Assembly (NCBI GenBank): GCA_013176395.1
Contig: JABMLP010000021.1
Span: forward strand, 1,054,001 to 1,118,000
Source: Venturia oleaginea
Taxonomy: Eukaryota > Ascomycota > Dothideomycetes > Venturiales > Venturiaceae
Length of the DNA: 64,000 nt
Direction of reading: 5' to 3'
Position numbers and translations under genes: made by a program. This document shows, piece by piece, positions 1 to 9,188 of this stretch (the stretch's first letter is position 1; each line of letters begins with the position of its first letter). The notes beneath the pieces were generated by a model. The model had not been told where the DNA came from. It saw only the letters and a program-made list of their open reading frames with translations, and ran no database searches.

Positions 1-83
1 AGCGGAGAAAGATGGAGGAGTAATGAGAAGAGAGGGAAAGAAAGAAGACTGGGTGTTTGAATTCTGGCTGACGATTTGGGCAG

Positions 84-1322
84 GGGTTATGTTACGATTG
101 CTGAGTGGAGTGAAGAGAAGGGAGAGGCTGTTGCTAAGAGTTTGAGGGAGGAAGGGTATCAGTAAGTTGGGCTTCATTATGGGTTGTCATCATGTCGAAG
201 GATTCAGTATTGGGATCTTTTTTCAACGAGTGCCGAGAGCTTTCCTTTCTTTTGCTTCGATCATTCCTGCCCTTCTTTCTATCCACTGCTGCCTACAGTT
301 TGGAGCGAGGAAAACCAAGGATGAGTGTGGAGCGTTCAAGCCTTGCAATCACAATCTCTGAAGCCAAAACCCTCCTGTCTCGTTGGACAACACTTCATCG
401 CCAGACAACAACCAATCTAACAAGGCATTAGAGCCCAACACCAAAAAACCGACGTAACAAACTGGGACGACCTCGTCTCCGCCTTCAACGCCGCCATCTC
501 CTTCTCCCCCACAAAAACACTCGACATCGTCATCCCAAACGCAGGCGTAGCCTCAAACCCGCTCGTCCCCTGGCTCAAAAACGCCCCCGAAGACGAACAC
601 GGAAACCCCCTCCAACCCTCCCAATCCGTCGTCGACGTAAACTTCACGGCCGTCTATAACACCGCCTTGTTAGCAATGTACATGTTCAAAAAACACGCGT
701 CCACCGATTCCGCCCCGAAACAACTCATCTTCGTCGGATCGATGGCGTCGTATCAGGGGATGACGGGGGTGCCTTCTTACGGCGGTGCGAAATTCGGTGT
801 TAGGGGGATTTTTAAGGCGATGCGGGGGCTGGGGGGTGATGTGCTTGGGGAGGGGAGGGAGGGGGTTAGAGTGAATATGGTTGCGCCGGGTTGGATTCGG
901 ACGGGGATGACGGATATGATTGTGCCGTATTTGGAGAGGAGGAATGTTACTGTTGGGGCGCCGGAGGATGTTGCGGGGGTTGTGTTGAGGATTTGTGGGG
1001 ATGAGGCGGTTTGGGGTGAGTTTTCTTTTTTCCTTCTTTCTTTCTTTGTTGAAATTTCTTTCTTCACTTTCTTCTCTTTGTTTTGGTGAGGGGGAAGTTG
1101 ATGTGTGGGTTTTGTTCTAAGCTGACTTTTTGGGATGTAGGTAGGGCTGTGTCTGTTCTTGGGAACGGGGGTAGTTTTGATCTTTGTGATGATGATGAGG
1201 GGCTTGAGGGGACAAGGGAGATTTTGGAGGCGTATAAGAGGGGGGCGTTTGGGGATCAGACTGCGAGGGAGGAAGGAAAGAAGGGGCCGAAGATTGAGGA
1301 TTTGATTCCGAATGATAATTAG
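84..1322 (+). CDS. Short-chain dehydrogenase/reductase, 5' end outside the window
   Basis: NAD(P)-dependent oxidoreductase of the classical SDR family, probably cytosolic; substrate unknown. The exons I read are 84-161, 432-1015 and 1141-1322, joined by a 270-bp intron (GTAAGT...TTAG) and a 125-bp intron (GTGAGT...GTAG). An acceptor at 81-83 preceded by CTGAC shows that the first exon, with the glycine-rich cofactor motif, lies left of the window. Visible SDR landmarks are the end of the Rossmann beta strand (GYVTIAEW), a DVTNWDD segment, the NAGV structural motif, the catalytic Ser in VGSMASY, the YGGAK motif (Tyr and Lys of the active site) and NMVAPGWIRTGMT after it. The C-terminal exon continues GRAVSVLG...FDLCDDDEG, typical of fungal 15-hydroxyprostaglandin-dehydrogenase-like SDRs. 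The SDR assignment is firm; the subfamily is inference. Confidence 0.9.
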
Positions 1323-2057
1323 AATAAGGGTGGTACCGTGTATGGAATCTTGACTTGTGGCTGTCGTATCTGCAGTATTTGGAAAGAGGGAGTGGGCAGT
1401 GGGCTTGCTTTGGGATGACATTTAACGCAAGTTATTTTTGTCACGGCTAGTTGTAACTAATGAAAGGCGTGAACAGCAATCAAATATGGACTAAATGTGA
1501 TAGCGAACTACAGGTAGCTATGTAAATGGGGCTGGGGGCAGGGCCTACTTATAGGTCTTGCTATGGCCCGTGTACTGTGGCGTCTTGTTAGGTGCCTGGA
1601 CACTGTGGTTGTTCCAGTAGCCTAGCAAGCCGTCACATGGCTCGTGTACTGTGGCGCCTTGTTAGGTGCTTGAACACTGTAGTTGTTCCAGTAGCCTAGC
1701 AAGCCGTCACAATTTTTCTATTAGTTGGAGTAGTTATACGGTGCAATGATAGAAAGTCCTACAGCTTACGTTTATAGATATACTTTTAACGGTGGTCTTA
1801 CTTTCCTTTCTCCCCCCTATCGAAAGAACCCAATACTATTTCTCTTTAAAATCGAAATCAAGTTATCATCCCCCTATCCCACAATTATTTCCCAAACCTA
1901 AATCTACTATCGCGTATTCTATAAAGAAAACTTGGCCTTATATTATCCTCCTAGCTATTTAATTTACCTCCCTTTTTCTCCTCCCCCTCCCTCTCTTTAT
2001 TCTTACCCTCCTCCTTAGCCCCCCTCCGCCTCTCCTCCCCCTATCTCTCTATCCAAC
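1323..2057. other. Intergenic, no gene seen; tandem duplication and pyrimidine-rich tract
   Basis: No coding region with convincing composition on either strand. It holds the 74-bp tandem duplication listed separately and a long C/T-rich stretch from about 1795 to 2050. Confidence 0.6.
1563..1710. repeat. Two tandem copies of a 74-bp unit
   Basis: Copy 1 is 1563-1636 and copy 2 is 1637-1710, directly adjacent. They differ at only a few positions, mostly C/T or A/G transitions. Both end in the same AGCAAGCCGTCAC. No coding potential. Confidence 0.9.
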
Positions 2058-2752
2058 TGTTACAGATCACCTCAAGACCGAAGAGCAGGGACAGCGGGAC
2101 TTGCAGAGGATGGTTGGATAACAAGAAGTTGTTGTTGGGACTGATGTGGAGGGGAATCCTTTGGGCGCACAAGAGGGGACTGGTGCAACCAGGCCAGTCC
2201 TAAGAGAGAATAGTCCGTGCAGGAGTCAAGTGATATTCTCACAGTTCCCACAGCACTTGGCATTGCCCACAGTGTGGGAAGTGTGGGAAGAGCCAAGAGT
2301 TGTGGTAATGCACCTTGGCACCCAGAACCAGAAGGATATATATGGAGGACGTTGGACAGACTTTCCTTTCTCTCGGTGTGGTTATCTCATATTATGTTTC
2401 TCACATAGGAGCTTCTTCAACCTACTACAGTAACGACCTTTTACTTAGATACAATCAAGCACAAGTCATATGCACACGAAGCAAGCCCACCCCCAACCTT
2501 CATACTAACCGACAAGCGTTCAGGATTGATCTGATGATCAAATCGGTTAGACGACAATTGAATTGAGAGATACATCGGACGGCTAGGATCTAGTGAGCCT
2601 CCAAAGAACCTGAGCAAGGGAAGGTACTTAAGGTAAGTACTTCCAGACTGATATTGCCCTTACCCCAAACCCGCGGACCAGAACAAGAGAACACAGGTGT
2701 CAAGAAGGTCTTGACATAATCAACTGTGTTGAGAAACGAGTTCCCCGTAACA
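2058..2752. mobile_element. Possible solo LTR
   Basis: The segment starts TGTTAC and ends GTAACA, a perfect 6-bp terminal inverted repeat of the TG...CA type, and contains a TATATAT box near 2336. Length (695 bp) and non-coding composition would suit an LTR. However, the flanking 5-mers do not form a clear target duplication and no second copy is in the window, so this is a weak call. Confidence 0.3.
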
Positions 2753-2786
2753 ATCCTCTCTACTCTAGCCTTCAACCTTATATTTC

Positions 2787-3119
2787 TGTAAGAGTTCAAC
2801 CCTCAAAGGTGTTTCGCAAGTGAGAGAAGACTGCTTGTATTTCAAAGTATCTAAGTACAGAGAAGAAAGTGTAAGTACAGGAAGGATAGCTAGTATATAT
2901 AATCCTCCTCTTACAATAGATCCTTCTAGAAAGTATCTTTAAATGGAAACGTGACAGCTTGCAAAATAGAACATGGCAGCTTGCGAAATAGAACATGACA
3001 GCTTGCAAAATAGAACATGACAGCTTGCAAAATAGAACATGACAGCTTGCAGAATAACAAGAGAACAATTGGAAATCCAGTCATGGATAAGCTAGAGAGA
3101 AGGATTCCATCCCTTAACA
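2787..3119 (-). repeat. Gypsy LTR (3' LTR of the element)
   Basis: 333 bp, identical to 8640-8972. On the plus strand it begins TGTAAGAGTTC and ends CCCTTAACA. It contains five tandem 22-bp units in the U3 part. Confidence 0.97.
2953..3062 (-). repeat. Five tandem 22-bp units in the LTR
   Basis: The unit GACAGCTTGCAAAATAGAAC plus AT repeats five times, with single-base variants; the last copy diverges. The same array occurs at 8806-8915 in the other LTR. In element orientation it lies in U3, upstream of the TATA box, a position where fungal LTR elements often carry repeated activator sites; that role is inferred. Confidence 0.85.
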
Positions 3120-6100
3120 TTATCCCCTCCCCCCCTCTCTTGTAGATCGATGTGAGCGTAGTCTCTGAGGGCGTAGTATAGGTCCGTCGTTTTCAAGAAC
3201 GTTGCCGTAGGCACTTTCAAAAGCGTCCAGAGCTGTAGTTTGTTGGAGTTCGCTAAGGGGTTCCCACGTAGGATCAACGTAGCCTACCCACTTAACTAAG
3301 ACTTCTCGCGTTTGTTGTCGACCTCGCCGGCGCCATCTTGCGGCTAGAATAGCCTCGATACCGTATTCCTCGTCTCCTTGTTCAGTTACTATAGGAGGCG
3401 GCTGTGTATTATCTTGTATTTGTGAAGGTAGGGGATCTGTGCCAGCTCTCCTAAGTAAAGACGTATGAAATCGGTTGTGGATTCCTCTGGGTGTATCAAG
3501 CTCGTAAGACATTGAGTTGATAACTCGTGTAACTGTATACTTCCCATGAATCCAGTCTAGTTTCTTACAAGGACGTAGGGTTTTTACGTTCTTTAGGTTG
3601 AGCCAGACTTTGTCTCCCACTTTAAAAGAGTCAGCCGGAGCACGATCTCTATTAGAGTAGTATTCTTGCTGTTGCTGAGCTGATACCATTGACGTTTCTG
3701 CCCATTCTTGTGCGTCCTTCAATTTTGCTACAAGATCTTGTGCTTTTTCTTTTGGATTCTTAGGGGTTTCCTGGGGAGCTTCAACAGTTCCTATATGCTC
3801 AATGTTATAACCGTGGGTTAAGAAGAAAGGCGATAGGCCCGTAGCTTGGTTTGGTCTATTATCGAGGCATATTTGAGCAATAGGCAGGAGCTCGACCCAG
3901 TCGTTCTGACTAAATGTACAGAACTTACGTAGATAGGCTTCAACTTCTTGATTTCTTCTTTCCGTAGATCCATCAGTCTCAGGGTGATACGCTGTAGAGA
4001 GTCTTCTCTCTATCTTAAGAAGGTGACAAACTTCTTTCCAGAAAGCATTAACAAATTGCGTGTCCCTATCTGAGACTAGAGATCTAGGAAGCCAGTGTAA
4101 TCTTACGTAGTTCTGCATAAATAGTTTTGCAAATCCTTCAGCTCCAAACTGTTCTTTAGGCACTGGGAACAGGATAGTTCCTTTACCCAAGCGGTCAGTA
4201 ATAACGCAGAGTCTTGTGCATCTTTGGCTCTCTGGTAATTCGACTATGAAGTCTACTGAAATATCTTGCCAGATACGGCTAGGGACAGGAAGAGGTTTAA
4301 GTAAACCTTTCTTTTTGTCTCGCCAGACTGAAGTTCTTCCGCAGACGTCACAATTGCGTATAAACTGACGTATATCTTGAGCAAATCCCGGCCAGTAGAA
4401 CTGTCTGGAGAGAATAGCAATAGTAGCTTCTCGTCCAGGATGCCCTGATAGGACTGAATCGTGTATTTCTTGAATTACTCCTGTTAAGAGAGGCTCGTAG
4501 GAGGGCAACCAGATTCGGTCTCTATAGTAGAGCTGGTTATTTTCGACTTTACAATCTCCTATAGAAGTAGGAACCTTTAGCTTAGATGGGAACTGCCTAT
4601 CTTGCTTTAGAACGCTTTGGAAAATACGTCTGTAGTCTAGATCTCCTTCGAGTGCAGTTTCCCATCTATCCCTTAGATCACCTGAGAGAAAGGGATTTTG
4701 TATAAAGGGGATAGGTTCTTTGTCTACTTCTTGAGCATTTTCTTGGGCAGCTTCTTCTCTTGCAGGAGTCTTATCCTCTAGAACGTTAATCCAAAGCTTT
4801 GGAGGTAATAACGTTCTAGTTCTTTCAACGATTCTTGGGTCTTGAATATCCTTTGGGAGATCTTGATCCCTTCGAGTTAAGGCGTCTGGAACTACAGATT
4901 CAGAGCCTGGGCGATAGCCTAGTTTGAAGTTAAACTTAGCTAGTATCTGCGCCCATCTCATTTGCCTTTCATTTAGTTCCCTTTTTACCATAAACTTCTC
5001 AAGGTTCTTGTGATCTGTGAGGATAATGAATGGCTTACTTAGGCTTAGTAGCTCGCTAGTCCAATGGACTAGAGCTTTGACTATAGCCATAAGTTCTTTG
5101 TCGTGGATATCATAATTGCATTCGGCTGGCAAGTGCTTAGTAGAGAAGAAAGCACATGGTTTCCAGTTACCTAGCTCATCTTTTTGACTAAGTACTGCTC
5201 CGGAAGCCCAGCCTGAAGCATCAGGTTCTACTCGCGTAGGCTTATCTTCATCAAGTGCAGACAGGACAGGTTCTTTGCAAAACTCTGCCTTAAGTTTTTG
5301 AAAAGATTCTTCTTGCTCCTTTCCCCATAAAAATGGAGTATTCTTCTTTGTAAGGCGAACCAGAGGCTCCCTTATTGTTGAGTTATCTTTTACAAAGTCA
5401 CGGTAGAAGTTTGTAAAGCCTAGGAAGCCACGTACTCCTCGTAGAGTAGTAGGACGTTCCCATTCTTTAATTGCTTTGATCTTCTCCGGATCCATGTGTA
5501 GGCCCGTTTCAGTATCTATAACGAAGCCTAGATACTTGACTCGTTTGGTATTAAACTCGCACTTCCGAATATCAAGGTATAACCCAGCGTTAAGGCAGCT
5601 TTGAAGTATCTTTTCAGTCTTTTCTTCATGGTCTTTAAGGTTCTTTGAAGAGTATATTACTATATCGTCTAGATAAGCTGAGCAGAACTCGTCTAGGTAT
5701 CGTCGAAGGATATAGTTTATATACCGTTGAAAAGACGCAGGTGCACCGGTTAAGCCAAAGGGAGTAACTAGCCATTCAAATAGACCATATCTAGTTCGAA
5801 AGGCAGTTTTGAACTCATCTCCCGTTGCGATTCGAATCTTGTGGAAGGCAGCATTTACATCAAGCTTACTAAGATACTTAGCACGAGCTAAGGTTAGTAA
5901 AGTCTCTTTTACTAACGGTAGCGGGTACCTATCCTTTCGAGTAATTGCGTTTAAGGCTCGGTAGTCTACGCAAAAGCGTAAGCCCCCTCCTGGTTTCTTC
6001 ACAAAGAGAACTGGAGACGCAGCAACTGATTTACTCTCTCGGATAAAGCCTTTATCTAGTAGCTCTGTAAGAGTCCTTCGCAAAACAAGGAGTTGTTCTC

Positions 6101-6980
6101 GACCCATACCATATAGAGGTCCCCAAGGAAGTGGTTTTCCTTCTTCTATAGGTATTTCGTGATCAATCCCAGGGCGATGCGGTGGTAGTCTCTCGGCCCT
6201 TTTAGGATCAAAGACAGCAGCGTACTTATGAAACCTCTTAGGTAGCAATTCCAGTATTTGCTCTGTTGTCAAAGGGACTTTCGGCTTCAAGGCAATATCA
6301 ATATCTCGAAGAGTAACAGCAAATACTCTAGACGCGTCTTTGATTTTCTCAAGTGTAGAAGTGACAAGGCGGTGGAATCTTACGGGCGCTACTTGTTGTA
6401 TATCAAGTTTGTCTTCAAATTTAGCATCGCGAATGCTAATCCCGTTTGCAAAGGTAAGAGTACCTTTAGATTCATTGATAACGGCTTTGGTGTCCTTGAG
6501 AAAAGGCCTGCCTAGTAGAAGATCCTCAAATTGTCCCGGGACTATATAAGCAAAAGCGTTGCATATAAGTCCCCCTAAATCTAGGTTCAACTTCGCAATT
6601 TTTGTCACTTGGGTCTGTCCTTCTTCCTTAAGAACTCCACCTATAGTACGCGGACTAATAGGGAGTACTTCAAGGTCCATCTGCGAAGCTTTCTCCTCGT
6701 TTATTGATGCGTAGCAGCTAGATCCATTATCAAGGAGAGTTTTAAGAGAGTATATATCGTTCACTATAGTATTTGTGTAGAAAAGGCGGGAGAGCATCTT
6801 GGGTCTGAACTGCTCCCATTCTTTTTCTATCCGAGAACGGTGTGAATCAGTGTCTTTGTTCGAATTCAAAATACTATTTACTCTCTCAATTGACTCCTTT
6901 GACAATTTTGCTCTATCTACTCTACGCCTCCATCCACGACTTTGGATAGAGGCTACTCTTTTTCCGAGTAGTCCTCTTCT
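3120..6980 (-). CDS. Gypsy Pol polyprotein (PR-RT-RH-IN-chromodomain)
   Basis: Minus-strand frame open from 6980 to a TAA at 3120 that abuts the LTR. It is in the -1 frame relative to gag and overlaps it by 28 nt, so it is probably made by frameshifting; its only early start-like codon is a TTG at 6905. Domains in order, counted from that TTG: a retropepsin-like aspartic protease with LLDNGSSCYA near residue 58 (usual motif D-S/T-G; here D-N-G), RT with a YLDDIVIYSS active site near 415, RNase H (PDASGWASGAVLS, LTDHKNLEKF), integrase zinc finger (H-H-C-C around GHPGR...CDVCGR), an integrase core with Asp in SVDFIVELP and SDRDTQF and Glu in DGSTERRNQ, and a chromodomain (VLVKWVGYVDPTWEPL) at the C-terminus. 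No internal stops. Confidence 0.96.
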   Translation of the reverse strand, partial: RRGLLGKRVASIQSRGWRRRVDRAKLSKESIERVNSILNSNKDTDSHRSRIEKEWEQFRPKMLSRLFYTNTIVNDIYSLKTLLDNGSSCYASINEEKASQMDLEVLPISPRTIGGVLKEEGQTQVTKIAKLNLDLGGLICNAFAYIVPGQFEDLLLGRPFLKDTKAVINESKGTLTFANGISIRDAKFEDKLDIQQVAPVRFHRLVTSTLEKIKDASRVFAVTLRDIDIALKPKVPLTTEQILELLPKRFHKYAAVFDPKRAERLPPHRPGIDHEIPIEEGKPLPWGPLYGMGREQLLVLRRTLTELLDKGFIRESKSVAASPVLFVKKPGGGLRFCVDYRALNAITRKDRYPLPLVKETLLTLARAKYLSKLDVNAAFHKIRIATGDEFKTAFRTRYGLFEWLVTPFGLTGAPASFQRYINYILRRYLDEFCSAYLDDIVIYSSKNLKDHEEKTEKILQSCLNAGLYLDIRKCEFNTKRVKYLGFVIDTETGLHMDPEKIKAIKEWERPTTLRGVRGFLGFTNFYRDFVKDNSTIREPLVRLTKKNTPFLWGKEQEESFQKLKAEFCKEPVLSALDEDKPTRVEPDASGWASGAVLSQKDELGNWKPCAFFSTKHLPAECNYDIHDKELMAIVKALVHWTSELLSLSKPFIILTDHKNLEKFMVKRELNERQMRWAQILAKFNFKLGYRPGSESVVPDALTRRDQDLPKDIQDPRIVERTRTLLPPKLWINVLEDKTPAREEAAQENAQEVDKEPIPFIQNPFLSGDLRDRWETALEGDLDYRRIFQSVLKQDRQFPSKLKVPTSIGDCKVENNQLYYRDRIWLPSYEPLLTGVIQEIHDSVLSGHPGREATIAILSRQFYWPGFAQDIRQFIRNCDVCGRTSVWRDKKKGLLKPLPVPSRIWQDISVDFIVELPESQRCTRLCVITDRLGKGTILFPVPKEQFGAEGFAKLFMQNYVRLHWLPRSLVSDRDTQFVNAFWKEVCHLLKIERRLSTAYHPETDGSTERRNQEVEAYLRKFCTFSQNDWVELLPIAQICLDNRPNQATGLSPFFLTHGYNIEHIGTVEAPQETPKNPKEKAQDLVAKLKDAQEWAETSMVSAQQQQEYYSNRDRAPADSFKVGDKVWLNLKNVKTLRPCKKLDWIHGKYTVTRVINSMSYELDTPRGIHNRFHTSLLRRAGTDPLPSQIQDNTQPPPIVTEQGDEEYGIEAILAARWRRRGRQQTREVLVKWVGYVDPTWEPLSELQQTTALDAFESAYGNVLENDGPILRPQRLRSHRSTREGGRG
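3121..3142 (-). other. Polypurine tract of the Gypsy element
   Basis: On the minus strand a run of G and A (AGAGAGGGGGG followed by AGGGG) lies immediately upstream of the 3' LTR and overlaps the end of pol. This is the expected plus-strand primer site. Confidence 0.85.
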
Positions 6981-7975
6981 TCAACTTCTTCATTCTCCTC
7001 AGTGGTTCCTTTGGCCCTTTTTGAACCAAGTTGCGTGACTCTTTCTACCTCTGTATCCAACCAGCAGTCTTTCATTCTATGGCCGGCCTTCCCACAGCGT
7101 AAGCAGAGGTTATTTGCCTTCCTATATTCATAGGCTTTAGACGAAATTTTTAACTTGTTTACGCGTGTAGGCTCCCAGTCCATAGCGTTCAGATCTTTAA
7201 AAGACTTCTCTTTATCTCTGAATCGTAACTTATCTTCTGAGGAAGAGAGCATCTTTGCTGTAGTGATTTGCATACTTGTATTCAAAAGATCGGACACAAA
7301 CTGCTGGTAGGAGGTACTCTGAGATTGGCCTATTCTCTGGTTTCGCAGCTCTTGATTTATTGCTTTGTGGAGAAATGCAATTTTAACAGCGTCAGGCCAA
7401 GTCATTCCTCCAGCATTAGCAAGAGTGGTTTCAAAACGGGGAAGAAAAGAGAAGAAGGGTTCTTTCTCTTTTTGTTTGATTGTGGACAGGCTTACAGTAG
7501 CTCTTTGTTGTTGTACTGGATCGCCATAGAAGTTGTCCATATACTGTAACAATTTCTGTCCCGTTTTATCTTCCTCTGGAGCTGTCTTTACGTAGGCCAG
7601 AGTAGCCTGAGCTGCGGAGCCTCGTAGAGAGGAGAAGATGTAGGCAAATTGGTTCCTACTATCCCCTATAGATTCTGCGTCTATCTCCAACTTCATCCTT
7701 GCTTGTTGAAACCACTGAGCCCATTCAGAACGCTTGCCATCAAATTCTTGGAGCTTAGGAAGTACAGCTTTCTTCCTATGTATTCTGTCTTTTTGTGAAT
7801 TCTTAGTCTCTTGTCCTTCTACTACGTTCTCAGAGCGAGTAGTGTTAGGCAAGATTGTAAGAATACGCGTAATAGCATCGTTCTGAATGGCTAGTTGATG
7901 TTGTAATGCTGCCATAGCTTCTTGTAGGGCTTGGGGTTCTTGAGGAACTCTTTGTTCCTGATCTTCTCCTTCCAT
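6953..7975 (-). CDS. Gypsy Gag protein
   Basis: 340-residue structural protein of the retrotransposon particle. The ATG is at 7975 and the TAG at 6953-6955. The central part is the retrotransposon Gag capsid region (AQWFQQARMKLEIDAES onward, with GDPVQQQRA). Near the C-terminus is one zinc knuckle, CLRCGKAGHRMKDC (CX2CX4HX4C), followed by an acidic tail. The last codons overlap the -1 frame of pol around GGAAAAAGA, the probable frameshift region. Confidence 0.95.
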   Translation of the reverse strand: MEGEDQEQRVPQEPQALQEAMAALQHQLAIQNDAITRILTILPNTTRSENVVEGQETKNSQKDRIHRKKAVLPKLQEFDGKRSEWAQWFQQARMKLEIDAESIGDSRNQFAYIFSSLRGSAAQATLAYVKTAPEEDKTGQKLLQYMDNFYGDPVQQQRATVSLSTIKQKEKEPFFSFLPRFETTLANAGGMTWPDAVKIAFLHKAINQELRNQRIGQSQSTSYQQFVSDLLNTSMQITTAKMLSSSEDKLRFRDKEKSFKDLNAMDWEPTRVNKLKISSKAYEYRKANNLCLRCGKAGHRMKDCWLDTEVERVTQLGSKRAKGTTEENEEVEEEDYSEKE

Positions 7976-8627
7976 ATTTTCACCTATGAGAGATAATAGA
8001 GAGCACTACTATACACACTCCTAGGCTCTACTCTAGAGATTTGCTAGGCAGTATAGAGTCAATGCCTATTAGTATAGGAAGGTGACTATAGAATCCCAGA
8101 AGGATTTTTTACACTATAGTCCGCTCTGCAATCCTTATTACTAAGGACAGAGCTCCCAGGGACTGTGAAGGCCAAGTGTATTAAATCTCTCTCCCTAGCT
8201 CTTTCTTTCCTCAGCTTATTACAGCTTCAACTCCTAAGACTACGCTGTCTTAGGATGACCTGCCCTTGCTTCTTGGAGATTCTAGCACGTTCTAGAAAAT
8301 CTCAGTTTGAATTCTCTTGAATTCCCTTTTTGGATTGGCCCTTTCGGTTGGCCCTTGCTTCTTGGAGATTCTAGCACCTTCTAGAAAATCTCAGCTTGAA
8401 TTCTCTTGAATTCCCTTTTTGTTTGGCCCTTGAGGTTGGCCCTTGAAGTTGGCCTTTGAGGTTGGCCCTTGCTTCTTGAGTTAGGACAAGTGTCCTCTTC
8501 TTGAAATTCCTTTCTGTTTGGCCCTTGAGGTTGGCCCTCGCTTCTTGGATTAGGACAAGTGTCCTCTTCTTGAAATTCCTTTTTGGAGCTTGCTCTCTGT
8601 GAGCCTTTCTTCCTTTGTAAGACTGAG
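7976..8627 (-). other. Gypsy 5' leader with internal direct repeats
   Basis: Untranslated leader between the primer site and gag. From about 8250 to 8590 it is built of direct repeats: two copies of a segment containing GGAGATTCTAGCAC, and two copies of a segment containing TTAGGACAAGTGTCCTCTTC, separated by TTGGCCCTTGAGG-like units. Any reading frame through it is repetitive and probably not a protein. Confidence 0.7.
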
Positions 8628-8639
8628 GTACTTAGATAA
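8628..8639 (-). other. Primer-binding site, predicted self-priming type
   Basis: In element orientation, one base after the 5' LTR, the sequence reads TATCTAAGTAC (8638 to 8628). Its exact reverse complement GTACTTAGATA lies in the LTR at 8711-8701. The 11-nt match resembles the Tf1/sushi mechanism, in which the first 11 nt of the RNA fold back to prime reverse transcription. I see no tRNA 3'-end complement here. Confidence 0.7.
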
Positions 8640-8972
8640 TGTAAGAGTTCAACCCTCAAAGGTGTTTCGCAAGTGAGAGAAGACTGCTTGTATTTCAAAG
8701 TATCTAAGTACAGAGAAGAAAGTGTAAGTACAGGAAGGATAGCTAGTATATATAATCCTCCTCTTACAATAGATCCTTCTAGAAAGTATCTTTAAATGGA
8801 AACGTGACAGCTTGCAAAATAGAACATGGCAGCTTGCGAAATAGAACATGACAGCTTGCAAAATAGAACATGACAGCTTGCAAAATAGAACATGACAGCT
8901 TGCAGAATAACAAGAGAACAATTGGAAATCCAGTCATGGATAAGCTAGAGAGAAGGATTCCATCCCTTAACA
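8640..8972 (-). repeat. Gypsy LTR (5' LTR of the element)
   Basis: 333 bp, identical to 2787-3119 by eye. It is followed at 8973-8977 by ATTTC, the right copy of the target duplication. Holds promoter, repeats and R region. Confidence 0.97.
8701..8756 (-). promoter_or_regulatory. LTR promoter: TATA box and predicted RNA 5' end
   Basis: A TATATATA box lies at about 8747-8754. The self-primer match begins at 8711 on the minus strand, roughly 36-43 nt downstream of the box, a plausible start distance. The predicted start of R is therefore GTACTTAGATA. This is inference from position and from the priming match. Confidence 0.55.
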
Positions 8973-9188
8973 ATTTCCCTTCTCAAACGTAACCTTTCCT
9001 TTCTAAGCGATCCGTTTTCTATAAGGAGGGAGGAAGTACGGATTTAGATTACGGCGCGGACTTAGGTAAGTACGGTAGTGGTAGTTAATAGAGAGGGGAT
9101 TAAGATTAAAGGTAAGGGAGTCAAGGGAATTTAGGGTAGGGAGGATATTTTTAGTAGCAATTAGTAAGAAGTTATTCTCACTTTCCCT

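Larger units (their letters stand above)
2787..8972 (-). mobile_element. Complete Ty3/Gypsy chromovirus retrotransposon
   Basis: A 6.2-kb LTR retrotransposon read on the minus strand: 5' LTR 8640-8972, leader, gag, pol with C-terminal chromodomain, polypurine tract, 3' LTR 2787-3119. The two 333-bp LTRs are identical by eye, start TG and end CA. The element is flanked by a perfect 5-bp target duplication ATTTC (2782-2786 and 8973-8977). Pol order is protease, RT, RNase H, integrase, chromodomain, as in chromoviruses (Metaviridae). Gag and pol have no internal stops. Identical LTRs mean insertion was recent, so the copy may be active. Confidence 0.97.

Noticed and set aside
777..1421. Long minus-strand frame opposite the dehydrogenase
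   Set aside because: It is antisense to conserved SDR codons and its sequence is a Pro/Ser/Thr-rich mirror of GC-skewed coding DNA with no own signals.
2796..3120. Cys-rich repetitive frames in the LTRs
   Set aside because: They are translations of the 22-bp U3 repeats and occur equally in both LTRs.
8381..8698. 105-residue frame in the Gypsy leader and LTR
   Set aside because: It runs across the LTR boundary, is made only of direct DNA repeats and has no homology I recognise.
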